DNA from: Ancylobacter gelatini
GTDB lineage: Bacteria > Pseudomonadota > Alphaproteobacteria > Rhizobiales > Xanthobacteraceae
Assembly (NCBI RefSeq): GCF_022601675.1
Contig: NZ_JAKVIL010000001.1
Location: 248,001 to 312,000, forward strand
Direction: 5' to 3'
Length of the DNA: 64,000 nt
Part shown: positions 25,225 through 33,558 of the stretch, in pieces
How the letters are laid out: each line of letters opens with the position of its first letter
Position numbering within the stretch: the first letter of the stretch is position 1
Position numbers and translations under genes: made by a program
Notes under the pieces: generated by a model
The model's input: the letters and a program-made list of their open reading frames with translations, nothing else
What the model was told of the DNA's origin: nothing
The model's database searches: none

Positions 25225-26181
25225 GTGACATCCGTCCTTCTCACCATGCGGCCCATGTTCTTCGGCAGCGTGCTCGGCATTGGCGGCCTCGCCAATGGCT
25301 GGCGCGTCGCCTCCCGGCTCTGGGGCGTGCCCGTGGAGATCGGCGAGGGGCTGGCCTTGCTCGCCTTCGGGCTCTGGGCGCTCTGGTGCGTGCTCTATGC
25401 CGGCAAATGGCTGCGCTACCCGCAGGAGGCGCGCGCGGATCTGCGCCACCCGGTTCAGGCCCTGCTGGCGGCGCTGATCCCGGTGACCACGCTGATCGCG
25501 AGCATGGCGATCGGTCCGCATGTGCCGCTGCTCGGCTGGGTCATGTTCGCGGCGGGCGTGGCGGGTGTGGTGGTGTTCGCGGCGTGGAGCATTGGCGGGC
25601 TATGGCAGGGGGGCCGTGATGTCGCCCACACCACGGCCATTCTCTACATGCCGACGGTGGGCGGCGGGCTGGTGGCCGCGCTCGCCTGCGCCTGGTTCGG
25701 CCAGACCACGCTCGGCTGGATGTATTTCGGCCTCGGGCTGATTTCGTGGATGAGCATGGAATCGGTGCTGCTCAGCCGGCTGTTCAACCACGCGCTGCCG
25801 GTGGATCTGCGCGCGACGATGGGGGTGCATCTGGCGCCGCCGGCGGTGGCCTGCGTCGCCTATCTCATGCTCGATCCGGGACCGGCGAGCCCGGTGGCGC
25901 TGGCGCTTTTCGGCTATGGCTGCTTCCTGGCGCTGGTGATGATCCGGCTGGTGCCGTGGCTGCGCCAGCAACCCTTCGGGCCGGGCGCGTGGGCCTACAC
26001 CTTCGGTGTTTCCGCCTTGCCGCTCGCCGCACTGCGCCTGGTCGAGAAGGGCGCCGGCGCGCCGCTCGCAATCATGGCGCTGCCGATGTTCGCAGTGGCC
26101 AACCTGATCATCGGCTGGATCGCCGCGCGCAGTCTCGTGCTGGTCTGGCGCTTTGTCGGCGATCTGTCGCGGGAGGCCTGA
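25225..26181 (+). CDS. SLAC1/TehA-type anion channel family protein (TDT family)
   Basis: 318-aa, about ten hydrophobic helices. MRPMFFGSVLGIGGLANGWR near the N-terminus and the later WMYFGLGLISWMSMESVLLS and MGVHLAPPAVACVAYLML match the TehA/SLAC1 fold of homotrimeric anion or dicarboxylate/tellurite-resistance channels. The start could be GTG 25225 or ATG 25246. A perfect 13-bp tandem duplication spans the stop codon. The name tehA is family-based; tellurite resistance is not implied. Confidence 0.8.
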   Translation: MTSVLLTMRPMFFGSVLGIGGLANGWRVASRLWGVPVEIGEGLALLAFGLWALWCVLYAGKWLRYPQEARADLRHPVQALLAALIPVTTLIASMAIGPHVPLLGWVMFAAGVAGVVVFAAWSIGGLWQGGRDVAHTTAILYMPTVGGGLVAALACAWFGQTTLGWMYFGLGLISWMSMESVLLSRLFNHALPVDLRATMGVHLAPPAVACVAYLMLDPGPASPVALALFGYGCFLALVMIRLVPWLRQQPFGPGAWAYTFGVSALPLAALRLVEKGAGAPLAIMALPMFAVANLIIGWIAARSLVLVWRFVGDLSREA

Positions 26182-26201
26182 GCGCGAGGCCTGAGCGCAC
26201 G

Positions 26202-26984
26202 TCACGGCAGCGGGCCGAGCTGTTCGGCGAGCGCGTCGAAGACGTCGCCGATCTCGGCGTGGATCACCAGATCCGCGATGTCGTCGAGTTCGGTCGCCTC
26301 GCGGTTGATGATCACCAGCGTCGCGCCGCCGCGCTTGGCCGCGACCGGGAAGCCGGCCGCCGGGTAGACCACCAGCGAGGAGCCGATGGCGAGGAACACG
26401 TCGCAGGCGCGCGTCAGCTCCCGCGCGCGGGCCATCGCCAGCCCCGGCATGGGCTGGCCGAAGGATATGGTCGCGGTCTTGATCGGGCCGTCGCAATGGG
26501 GGCAGTCTGGAGCGGTCCCGCCCGCCGCTTGGAATCGCTCGCGCACCCAGTCCAGTTCGAAGCGCGTATCGCAGCCGAGGCAGGTGGCATAGGTGCTGTT
26601 GCCATGGAGTTCGACCAGCCTGTCGTCCGGCACGCCGGAGGCCTGATGCAGCCCGTCAATGTTCTGGGTGACGATGCCGGCGAGGCGTCCCTCCTGCAGC
26701 AGGCGCGCCAGTGCCCGATGCCCGCGTGTCGGCCGCGCGCCGCCGAAGGCCGCCTCCATCTCGAAACGACGGCGCCACGCCTCGCTGCGCATCTCGTGGC
26801 TGCGCAGGAAGGCGTCGAAGTCGATCGGGCGGTTGCGGGTCCAGAGCCCGCCGGGCGAACGGAAATCCGGGATGCCGCTTTCGGTGGAAAGGCCCGCCCC
26901 GGTAAAGGCGACGCCGTTCCTCATGCCGCCGACGATGTCGGCAAGTTCAACGGCTGCGGCCTTGATGTCGTCGTTCTGGATCAT
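26202..26984 (-). CDS. NAD-dependent protein deacylase, Sir2 family
   Basis: About 260 aa, class II/III-like bacterial sirtuin. It has the NAD site [32 protein letters not shown], the catalytic His in LVELHGN, a zinc ribbon (CLGCDTRF and CPHCDGP), and [13 protein letters not shown]. It removes acyl groups from lysines using NAD. ATG 26984 is preferred over an upstream TTG at 27005. Divergent from the glyoxalase gene 71 bases away and convergent with the TehA-like gene. Confidence 0.9.
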   Translation of the reverse strand: MIQNDDIKAAAVELADIVGGMRNGVAFTGAGLSTESGIPDFRSPGGLWTRNRPIDFDAFLRSHEMRSEAWRRRFEMEAAFGGARPTRGHRALARLLQEGRLAGIVTQNIDGLHQASGVPDDRLVELHGNSTYATCLGCDTRFELDWVRERFQAAGGTAPDCPHCDGPIKTATISFGQPMPGLAMARARELTRACDVFLAIGSSLVVYPAAGFPVAAKRGGATLVIINREATELDDIADLVIHAEIGDVFDALAEQLGPLP

Positions 26985-27055
26985 ATGCTGCACCCGCTTT
27001 CGCAACAGCCGGCTGGCCGGACAGGTCCATTCGAGGCGAACGTTTTGAGGAACAC

Positions 27056-27478
27056 ATGAAATATCTTCACACCATGGTCCGCATCACCGATATCGATGCC
27101 TCGCTGGATTTCTACTGCGACAAGCTCGGCCTCGTGGAAGTGCGCCGGCGCGAGTCGCCGCAGGGCCGTTTCACGCTGATCTTCCTCGCCGCGCCGGGGC
27201 AGGAAGGCATTGCCGAACTGGAACTGACCTATAACTGGGACCCCGAGACCTATGGCGAGGGCCGCAATTTCGGTCATCTGGCCTTTCGCGTCGACGATAT
27301 CTACGCGACCTGCCAGAAGCTGATGGATGCCGGCATCACCATCAACCGCCCGCCGCGCGACGGGCATATGGCCTTCGTGCGCTCGCCCGACAACATCTCG
27401 ATCGAACTTTTGCAGCGGGACGGCTCGCTGCCAGCCCAGGAGCCGTGGGCGTCGATGCCGAACACCGGAAAATGGTGA
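27056..27478 (+). CDS. gloA: Lactoylglutathione lyase (glyoxalase I), VOC family
   Basis: 140 aa. It isomerises the methylglyoxal-glutathione hemithioacetal to S-lactoylglutathione. Metal ligands of GloA are visible in order: His5 ([10 protein letters not shown]), Glu in ELELTYNWD, His in [11 protein letters not shown] and Glu in NISIELLQ. The length, the YCDKLGL motif and the RSPDN segment are typical of the nickel-dependent class. TGAGGAA precedes the ATG by a good spacing. Confidence 0.92.
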   Translation: MKYLHTMVRITDIDASLDFYCDKLGLVEVRRRESPQGRFTLIFLAAPGQEGIAELELTYNWDPETYGEGRNFGHLAFRVDDIYATCQKLMDAGITINRPPRDGHMAFVRSPDNISIELLQRDGSLPAQEPWASMPNTGKW

Positions 27479-27630
27479 GGGCACCGCGCGAGGCATGACG
27501 CCGTAGCGCGGGAAAGCGGGGCTCCACGGCGCTTTGCCCCCGCGCCGGCGCGGGTTCGCAAGCCTGTGGATGAACCTGTCGGAGACGGCTTGTGTGAACC
27601 GGCCGTCGCCCCTATAAGGGCCTCGCCTGC

Positions 27631-27705
27631 GCGCCCTTCGTCTATCGGTTAGGACGCCACCCTTTCACGGTGGAGAGAGGGGTTCGACTCCCCTAGGGCG
27701 CGCCA
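27631..27705 (+). tRNA. tRNA-Glu (anticodon TTC)
   Basis: 75 bases including an encoded CCA. The acceptor GCGCCCT pairs with AGGGCGC. The anticodon stem CCACC/GGTGG encloses a loop with TTC, and the T arm has GGTTCGACTCC. The discriminator is G. The 3' end (CCA) coincides with the end of a minus-strand serine-recombinase remnant, a common integration-site arrangement. Confidence 0.95.
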
Positions 27706-27990
27706 CTTCCGTACAAAACCGCGAACACCCGGCCGGGTGCTTCGGCTGGCGAGTGCGGCACCTTCCAGCACCGACCTTGATCCGTGGATGCGCACGACGC
27801 GCTGGTCGACGTCGACCGCATTGATCAGCGAGCGCGGATAGGCTTTGCGGCGATTATCGCGCTGTCCTCTCCAGCGCGCCTCCCATGCCGCGCTCGCCGT
27901 CGGCGTTTTTCCCGCCGCGGTGGTGGCTGCCGGTCTGATATCGCCAGCCAGATCCGCTCGGTGAAGCTCTGGATGCGGCCCCGATCGGCC
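27649..27990 (-). pseudogene. Remnant of a serine site-specific recombinase C-terminus abutting tRNA-Glu
   Basis: On the minus strand, one frame at about 27925-27985 reads IQSFTERIWLAISD. A second frame, 27858 down to 27703, reads RRKAYPRSLINAVDVDQRVV, RIHGSRSVLEGAAL and finally FVRKW. These match the C-terminal end of large serine recombinases/invertases (FRKAYLRLLVDRVEVDD..EIRI, then SFVREW). At least one frameshift separates the two pieces. The Trp codon of FVRKW is the complement of the tRNA CCA, after which the frame runs into the tRNA. No catalytic resolvase domain is present, so it is inactive: the stump of an old integrated element. Confidence 0.6.
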
Positions 27991-28204
27991 GGCGGAACCG
28001 TTTGCGGTACTCGGGTAGGGTGGCGGATGGCGACCGGCAAGTATCGCAAAAGCCACAAGGAAAAGGCTGGAGCCGTTCTGAACCCGCGCCTCGAATCAAT
28101 TTGGGTATTTTCGTGTCGGGATCGGGTGCTATGCTCGGGCGATCCAGAATCAAACAGCTTCGCCGGCTCGCGCCAGGGCGGAGCGTGTCGGGGGTGGCTG
28201 GCTG

Positions 28205-28810
28205 ATGGTGTCCGACGGTTCACTGCCGCGATCAGGGCGTGTCGATCTGGGATCGACGGGTGACGATCTGGACGATGCCGCCACTGGCGTGGACGGCTCC
28301 CCCGTGCACATTGCCGGCACCATCAAGTGGTTCGACGTCTCCAAGGGTTATGGCTTCGTGGTGCCGGACAATGGCGGCAGCGACGTGCTGCTGCATGTCA
28401 CCTGCCTGCGGCGCGGCGGCTTCACCACGGCGCAGGAAGGCGCGCGCGTGGTGTGCGAGGTGGTGGCGCGCGAGCGTGGCTTCCAGGCGCTGCGCGTGCT
28501 TTCAATGGACGAATCCACCGCGCTCCACCATTCCCAGCTCCCGCAGGCGCGCACCCATGTCGAGGTGCAGCCCACCGGCGGTTTCGAGCGGGCCTTCGTG
28601 AAATGGTTCAACCGCCTGCGCGGCTTTGGCTTTCTGTCGCGCGGGGAGGGCACGGAGGATATCTTCGTGCACATGGAGACGCTGCGCCGTCACGGCCTCA
28701 CCGAGTTGCGGCCCGGCCAGATCGTGTTCGTGCGCTTCGGGCCGGGCCCCAAGGGGCTGATGGCCGCCGAGGTGCGGCCGGAAGGCTCGGCGGCGCCGTC
28801 GTCGCATTGA
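28205..28810 (+). CDS. Cold-shock protein with two CSD domains
   Basis: 201 aa. Two OB-fold cold-shock domains bind single-stranded RNA/DNA. Domain 1 at about 36-100 has GTIKWFDVSKGYGFVVPDNG and DVLLHV. Domain 2 at about 128-195 has AFVKWFNRLRGFGFLSRGEG and DIFVHMETLR. The KWF/GFGF/FVH nucleic-acid contacts are intact in both (DVLLHV in the first). The two-domain form next to DUF192 is characteristic of Rhizobiales. The N-terminal 35 residues are acidic and probably disordered. Confidence 0.92.
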   Translation: MVSDGSLPRSGRVDLGSTGDDLDDAATGVDGSPVHIAGTIKWFDVSKGYGFVVPDNGGSDVLLHVTCLRRGGFTTAQEGARVVCEVVARERGFQALRVLSMDESTALHHSQLPQARTHVEVQPTGGFERAFVKWFNRLRGFGFLSRGEGTEDIFVHMETLRRHGLTELRPGQIVFVRFGPGPKGLMAAEVRPEGSAAPSSH

Positions 28811-29043
28811 TGTGCGTGTCGCATTGACGCCGTCATCGGCATTGACAGTCGGGCACCCGCCACCCGACGGCCGTCTGCCCCGCAAGACGTGAACGACTGA
28901 CCGGGCCGGATCATGCTCCAACATGGCGCGCGGAAGGAACGGCCCCGCGCAGCGGTTGCGGCATGGGGGCGCCGGCCGACTGGCCGGCTTCGTTCACCGG
29001 GCCGTTTCGTTCAAAGGCAAAGCGCCGTCGGCGCACAGGCAAG

Positions 29044-29562
29044 ATGATGCAGATCCGTTACCCGCAGCCCGGCATTCGCACCGCTTCCCTCCACCTCATC
29101 CCGCCATTCCTGCCGCAGATGGTGGCGGCCTTGCTGCTGGCCATTCTGATGGCGCTGGCGGCGACGGGGGCGCGCGCGGCGACCTTCGAGCCATTGGCGA
29201 TCGACACCAAAAGCGGTCCGGTGACCTTTCAGGTCGAAATCGCCCAGAGCGCGGCGGAGCGGGCCAAGGGGCTGATGTACCGCAGCGAACTGGCGCCGGA
29301 TGCCGGGATGCTGTTCGACTTCGATTATGACCAGCCAGTCTATATGTGGATGAAGAACACCTATATTCCGCTGGACATGCTGTTCATCCGCTCGGATGGG
29401 CGTATCGCCAGCATCGCGGCCAATACCGAGCCGCTATCCACTCGCACCATCGAATCCGGCGCCCCGGTGCGCGCGGTGCTGGAACTGCCGGCGGGCACCG
29501 CCAAGGCCAGGGGCATCGCGGTCGGGGACCGGGTGCGTCACCGGATGTTTCCCGAGAAGTGA
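29044..29562 (+). CDS. DUF192 family exported protein
   Basis: About 172 aa, with an N-terminal signal-like hydrophobic stretch (MVAALLLAILMALAATGARA) and cleavage after ARA likely. The DUF192 core contains SAAERAKGLMYRSELAPDAG, YMWMKNTYIPLDMLFI and GDRVRHRMF. Periplasmic, function unknown. ATG 29044 is chosen near a weak AGGCAAG; longer frames start at 28963. It normally sits with the double cold-shock gene and tRNA-Pro in related genomes; here a glycosyltransferase gene intervenes. Confidence 0.85.
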   Translation: MMQIRYPQPGIRTASLHLIPPFLPQMVAALLLAILMALAATGARAATFEPLAIDTKSGPVTFQVEIAQSAAERAKGLMYRSELAPDAGMLFDFDYDQPVYMWMKNTYIPLDMLFIRSDGRIASIAANTEPLSTRTIESGAPVRAVLELPAGTAKARGIAVGDRVRHRMFPEK

Positions 29563-29568
29563 GCCCGC

Positions 29569-31299
29569 TCAGGCGCTGAGCGAACTCTGGGTGTCCGGCG
29601 GCGTTCCATGCGCGGCCCCGGCGTGCGGCGCCATGTTCTGGCGGCGCGGCAGCGGAGTGAGCACCCGTGCGCCGGCCCGCCCGGCCTCGTTCGGGCCGCC
29701 CGTGCCGGCGCGCTCCGCCGTCAGCGTCCTGAGATGTTCGAGGATCAGCGCATTCTGCTGCTTGAGGCTGTCCACGTCGTCGGCCAGCCGGCCGAGCCGG
29801 GTCTCATTGTGCCGGCCGAGCTGCTCGATGGCGCGCACCAGCCCGAGATTGAGGCTGAACGCGACCCGGCGCAGCTGGCGGTAGGCGCGGCTGAAGAGGC
29901 TCCGCTTCTGCGGGAAGCCGTTTCGCCAGGTCGACTTGAAGAGGTCGCCGCCGCCATTTCCGGCCGCGCGCAGCAATGTGTCGAACGAGGCGAGGTCGTG
30001 GAGCGTCACCAGCCGGCCCGGCGCGTCGGCCGGCACGGAGCGGGCGATGGCGGCGATCTCGGGAGCAAGGCGGGGCGCGGTGGCGAGGGCCTCCAGCGCG
30101 ACACCGGACAGGCGCTGAAGCACCGGATCCGCGGCGATCTCGGGGACCGCCTCTCCGGTTTCCCCGGCTTGCCCGGGATGGGACAGTGCGAGGAACAGAC
30201 GGCGGGCGAGGGCGTCGTCGGAATAATGCGGCAGCACCTGCTGCTTCTGCCACCAGATGGTCGTGGCGCGCAGCGGCTGCTGGAGCGCGGCGACCACGCG
30301 CAGCGCCGCCGCTTCGTGATCGAGCTGGGCGATGGCCAGGGGATGGCGGGCGAGTTGCTCGGCCACGGCCGTCGAGCGCCAGCCCACGACCGGGAGCCCG
30401 AAGCGCATGGCCTCCAGCACCGGCAGGCCGAAACCTTCATGCTCCGACAGGCACACGAACACGTCGCTGCTGCAGTACAGCTCGTTCAGACGCTCCTCTG
30501 AGGCTTCCTTATGGTCGACGAGCGTGACGTCGAGAAGCTCGGCCAGCCGCCGGACCTCCTCGATATAGCCGGGCATGGACTGGTCGTGTCGGCCGACAAG
30601 GTGCAATTCCACCGGGCGGCCGGAAATGGCGCGGACATGGGCGGCGGTGGCGACGAGATGCTTATGGCCCTTATGCGGGACGAAGCGGCCGACGAACAGC
30701 AGCCGGATGGCATCGTCGGGCGTGCGCACCGGCGTCCGGCCGAGACGGCTGCGGATCGCCTCGATCTCGGCATCGCTCGCCCTGAGTAGCGGCGACACCG
30801 GATGCACCACATGCACGCGGTCCTCGGTCGCCCCGAACAGCCGCAACTGGGCGGCGGAGTAGTCGGAATTGGTCCAGATCGCGATATCGGTCTCGGCGAT
30901 CAGCCGGCGCATGCTGACCAGCCCGCGCATCGTGTCGCCTGCGCTCGCGATCGAATAGGGCGCGAAAAACCACGGCGGCGTGTTGTTGTGCCAGCGCAGG
31001 ATGCGGCGCGCCTTCAGCCGGATGAACTGATTGTCGAAGGCGGTCCAGCCATCGCACCAGTGATAGACCACGCACGCGTCCGGCGCGTCCTCGATCCAGG
31101 GTGCAAGCTCTTTAAGTGCGTGCGCTTCTCGCCCGTCCGGCAAGGTTCGATTAGGGTTCTTGCAGAAAAGCCGAACATCAAAACGGCGTTCGCTATCGTT
31201 CAGCAGCAGCATGTACTGCATCATGCAGTCGAATCCTATGGAATCCGACTTCTCATGGAGTGTATGTATAACGAGCGCAACTTTTAATCTACGCAACAT
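29569..31299 (-). CDS. Glycosyltransferase family 4-like protein
   Basis: 576 aa. The N-terminal Rossmann half (LKVALVIHTLHEKSDSIGFD) and the GT4 C-terminal half (IRLLFVGRFVPHKGHKHLV; CLSEHEGFGLPVLEAMRFGL, the EX7E donor-sugar motif) make a GT-B retaining transferase, probably for a surface polysaccharide. An alpha-helical tail of about 190 residues has a coiled-coil-like stretch (GRLADDVDSLKQQNALILEH). There are no membrane helices. The start is the ATG at 31299, in an AT-rich patch. It splits an otherwise conserved neighbourhood (DUF192/tRNA-Pro) and ends 6 bases from DUF192, which suggests acquisition. Confidence 0.82.
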   Translation of the reverse strand: MLRRLKVALVIHTLHEKSDSIGFDCMMQYMLLLNDSERRFDVRLFCKNPNRTLPDGREAHALKELAPWIEDAPDACVVYHWCDGWTAFDNQFIRLKARRILRWHNNTPPWFFAPYSIASAGDTMRGLVSMRRLIAETDIAIWTNSDYSAAQLRLFGATEDRVHVVHPVSPLLRASDAEIEAIRSRLGRTPVRTPDDAIRLLFVGRFVPHKGHKHLVATAAHVRAISGRPVELHLVGRHDQSMPGYIEEVRRLAELLDVTLVDHKEASEERLNELYCSSDVFVCLSEHEGFGLPVLEAMRFGLPVVGWRSTAVAEQLARHPLAIAQLDHEAAALRVVAALQQPLRATTIWWQKQQVLPHYSDDALARRLFLALSHPGQAGETGEAVPEIAADPVLQRLSGVALEALATAPRLAPEIAAIARSVPADAPGRLVTLHDLASFDTLLRAAGNGGGDLFKSTWRNGFPQKRSLFSRAYRQLRRVAFSLNLGLVRAIEQLGRHNETRLGRLADDVDSLKQQNALILEHLRTLTAERAGTGGPNEAGRAGARVLTPLPRRQNMAPHAGAAHGTPPDTQSSLSA

Positions 31300-31673
31300 T
31301 TTTCCACTGAGGTTGGAGGTTCCGCGCTCGCGCTGCCTTGTTTATTCTAATTTAAAAGTATTATCATCATCCCACTATTTGGTAAAATATTTGATTTGTT
31401 GGCGGAGTCAATTCTGTGTTAGCCGCCGATTCCTCGATTATGTCGCCACGCCGCTGACCCGGCCTCGGTCGGGCAGGGGCCGTCGGATGCGGGTGGGCGC
31501 CGTGTACTGCGGGAGAGTGTCGGGCGCGCGACACGCCGCGTCCGGCCGGGGATGTTGTCGGCGACTTTGCTCCCGACCCCTTGCCTTTGTCCGCCGCTCT
31601 GTGCCATTCCATTTTGCGGTCGATATGTTCGCAAGGAGCCGAAGGTCGTTGCACGGCAAACGGTTATGAATGG
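31300..31673. other. AT-rich intergenic region upstream of the glycosyltransferase gene
   Basis: The stretch at about 31260-31440 is markedly AT-rich (runs such as TTTAAAAGTATTATCAT and GGTAAAATATTTG) against the GC-rich chromosome. It must hold the minus-strand promoter of the glycosyltransferase. The part next to tRNA-Pro returns to high GC and contains no gene I can support; frames that read through the tRNA are artefacts. Confidence 0.5.
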
Positions 31674-31750
31674 CGGGGCATAGCGCAGCCCGGTAGCGCG
31701 GAAGTTTTGGGTACTTCAGGTCGCAGGTTCGAATCCTGCTGCCCCGACCA
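31674..31750 (+). tRNA. tRNA-Pro (anticodon TGG)
   Basis: 77 bases including CCA. Acceptor CGGGGCA/TGCCCCG, D arm GCGC-AGCCCGGTA-GCGC, anticodon stem GAAGT/ACTTC with loop TTTGGGT (TGG), T arm GCAGG-TTCGAAT-CCTGC, discriminator A. It lies just before the NDUFS4-like gene, an arrangement seen in many Rhizobiales. Confidence 0.95.
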
Positions 31751-31834
31751 CGCAACCAGCCAAGCGCCGATGCATCGCCTGTCAGGACCGGAAGACGTGG
31801 CAGGCCGACGGCCGCGCAGGCGGGAGCGAGGGTC

Positions 31835-32140
31835 ATGGTTGCACGCATTTACAAGCCGAGCCGGAACGCCATGCAGTCCGGCACCGCGAAGACCAAGCTC
31901 TGGGTTCTGGATTACGAGCCTGAAGAGGCCCGCCAGGTTGAGCCGCTGATGGGCTATACCAGCTCCGGCGACATGAAGAGCCAGCTGCGCCTGCGCTTCG
32001 AGAACAAGGAAGAAGCGATCGCCTATGCCGAGCGCCACGGCATCGCCTATCAGGTTCAGGAGCCGCGCGAGCCGGCCCGGCGCAAGATCGCCTATTCCGA
32101 CAATTTCAGCTTCCGCCGCGTCGGGCAGTGGACGCACTGA
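31835..32140 (+). CDS. NADH dehydrogenase accessory subunit, NDUFS4-like (ETC complex I subunit)
   Basis: 101 aa. [40 protein letters not shown], and the C-terminal [18 protein letters not shown] match the ETC complex I subunit conserved region. That is the alphaproteobacterial homologue of mitochondrial NDUFS4 (18 kDa), a peripheral-arm accessory subunit. It is encoded away from the nuo operon, as usual, between tRNA-Pro and tRNA-Arg. Confidence 0.92.
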   Translation: MVARIYKPSRNAMQSGTAKTKLWVLDYEPEEARQVEPLMGYTSSGDMKSQLRLRFENKEEAIAYAERHGIAYQVQEPREPARRKIAYSDNFSFRRVGQWTH

Positions 32141-32168
32141 GCGTCACTCGACCTGCCGCCTCGAACGG

Positions 32169-32245
32169 GGCCGCGTAGCTCAGCTGGATAGAGCAGCCGC
32201 CTTCTAAGCGGCAGGTCGCTGGTTCGAGCCCAGCCGCGGTCGCCA
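32169..32245 (+). tRNA. tRNA-Arg (anticodon TCT)
   Basis: 77 bases including CCA. Acceptor GGCCGCG/CGCGGTC (one G-U pair), D arm with GCTCAGCTGGATAGAGC, anticodon stem GCCGC/GCGGC with loop CTTCTAA (TCT), T arm GCTGG-TTCGAGC-CCAGC. It begins 28 bases after the NDUFS4-like stop. Confidence 0.95.
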
Positions 32246-32384
32246 TTCCCGCCGGTCGTTTTGACCACCCCGCCGGCCGCCACGCGGCACCGCCTTTCGC
32301 GCGGTGCCTGTTCATGGAGCGGCCCGGTTGTCAGGTGACGTGCCCAGGGGCCGTCCACCATCCGCGACGACAGGAGAGCATCGC

Positions 32385-32783
32385 GTGAAAACATCCCCCT
32401 TCGTGGTCCTCGCCCTGATCGGCCTCTCGACCGCCGGATGCGTTACCGCCTCGCAGCAGGAGCAGCAGAGCAAGGAGAACCTGCTGGCCGCAGCGGGCTT
32501 CCAGATGCGCCTTGCCGACACGCCTGCCCGTGTCGCCTCGCTCAAGGCGATGCCGGCCAACCAGTTCGTGGTGAAGAGCCAGAACGGGCAGCCGGTCTAT
32601 CTCTATGCCGATCCCGTCGCGTGCGGCTGCGTCTATTACGGCAGCCAGAATGCCTTCACCGCCTATCAGCAGATGGTGTTCCAGCAGCGCATCATGAGCG
32701 AACAGGAAATGACGGCGATGATGAACCAGCAGGCGGCGTTCGATTTCGGCGTCTGGGGTGATCCGCTGGTGCCGATGTACTGA
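32385..32783 (+). CDS. Small lipoprotein of unknown function
   Basis: 132 aa from a GTG with a good AGGAGA upstream. The N-terminus VKTSPFVVLALIGLSTAGCV is a lipoprotein signal with lipobox STAGC. The mature part (ETHER-LIKE motif absent) includes LKAMPANQFVVKSQNGQPVY, ADPVACGCVYYGS with a Cys pair, and a Met/Gln-rich tail (QQMVFQQRIMSEQEMTAMMN). Resembles other unnamed alphaproteobacterial lipoproteins; no function known. Located just upstream of the membrane-tailed nucleoside deoxyribosyltransferase gene on the same strand (32 bases). Confidence 0.7.
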   Translation: MKTSPFVVLALIGLSTAGCVTASQQEQQSKENLLAAAGFQMRLADTPARVASLKAMPANQFVVKSQNGQPVYLYADPVACGCVYYGSQNAFTAYQQMVFQQRIMSEQEMTAMMNQQAAFDFGVWGDPLVPMY

Positions 32784-32815
32784 CGCCGCGCCCCGCGTTT
32801 CGCGAGAACTGGCTC

Positions 32816-33400
32816 ATGCCTGCCCACAAGGTCTATCTGGCCGGCCCCGAAGTGTTTCGGCCCGACGCGAAGGCGGAGGGCGCGCGGCTTAAGGCGTTGT
32901 GCGAGGCGGCGGGCATTGAGGGGCTTTATCCGTTCGATGCCGGCGACGCCGATATCCGGCGCGGCTGCATCGGGCTGATCCACCGCGCCGATGCGATGGT
33001 TGCCAATATCTCGCCGTTCCGCGGCCACCACATGGATCCCGGCACGGCGTTCGAGATCGGCTATGCGCAGGCGCTCGGCAAGCCGGTCTATTTGTGGTCG
33101 GCCGATCCGCGGGCGCTGGCCGCGCGCATTCCGGCCCATGAGGAGCCCGGCCGCGATGTTGACGGCCACCTGATCGAGGATTTCGGCAAGGCCGAGAACC
33201 TGATGATCGTGCCCGATGGCGCCCATGTCTGGGCAAGCGCGGAGGAGGCGATCGCCGAGGCCGGCCGCCGCGTGTCGCATGGCGCGCTCAACCGCCAGCT
33301 CCAGCGCGAGACACGTCGCTCCGTGGTCATCGCCTTCGGCATCGCCATCGCCGTAGCGTTCGGCGCGAGCTTCGTGGTCAATTATCTGGTCGGCTGGTAG
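32816..33400 (+). CDS. Nucleoside 2-deoxyribosyltransferase-like protein with C-terminal membrane helix
   Basis: 194 aa. Residues 1-150 are an NDT domain: KVYLAGPEVF at the N-terminus, RGCIGLIHRADAMVANISPF in the middle, then HMDPGTAFEIGYAQALGKPV where Glu80 is the expected nucleophile. The family transfers 2-deoxyribose between bases or hydrolyses nucleoside 5'-phosphates. Residues about 169-190 (SVVIAFGIAIAVAFGASFVV) form a transmembrane helix after a basic stretch, so the catalytic domain would be tail-anchored to the inner face of the membrane. Soluble family members end before this point. ATG 32816. Confidence 0.8.
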   Translation: MPAHKVYLAGPEVFRPDAKAEGARLKALCEAAGIEGLYPFDAGDADIRRGCIGLIHRADAMVANISPFRGHHMDPGTAFEIGYAQALGKPVYLWSADPRALAARIPAHEEPGRDVDGHLIEDFGKAENLMIVPDGAHVWASAEEAIAEAGRRVSHGALNRQLQRETRRSVVIAFGIAIAVAFGASFVVNYLVGW

Positions 33401-33558
33401 ATCGGACCAAAGAGGCAGGTTTTTTCGTACCTTTCTCGAAAAGGGCGCGGTTCTCGCTCCCGTTCTCAGGGAACCAACATGGTTTTCCGTTCGTTAATCA
33501 TGCGAAACGGCGAGGAAGTCTTTCCCGCCACATGACATGAACAGGACGGAGAAAAGAT

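Noticed and set aside
28799-28828. Repeated GTCGCATTGA after the cold-shock gene
   Set aside because: Only two copies of a 10-mer, no symmetry and no structural context; likely chance or slippage.
31438-31848. Minus-strand frame containing [17 protein letters not shown]
   Set aside because: This segment is the reverse complement of tRNA-Pro translated by chance, a well-known annotation artefact.
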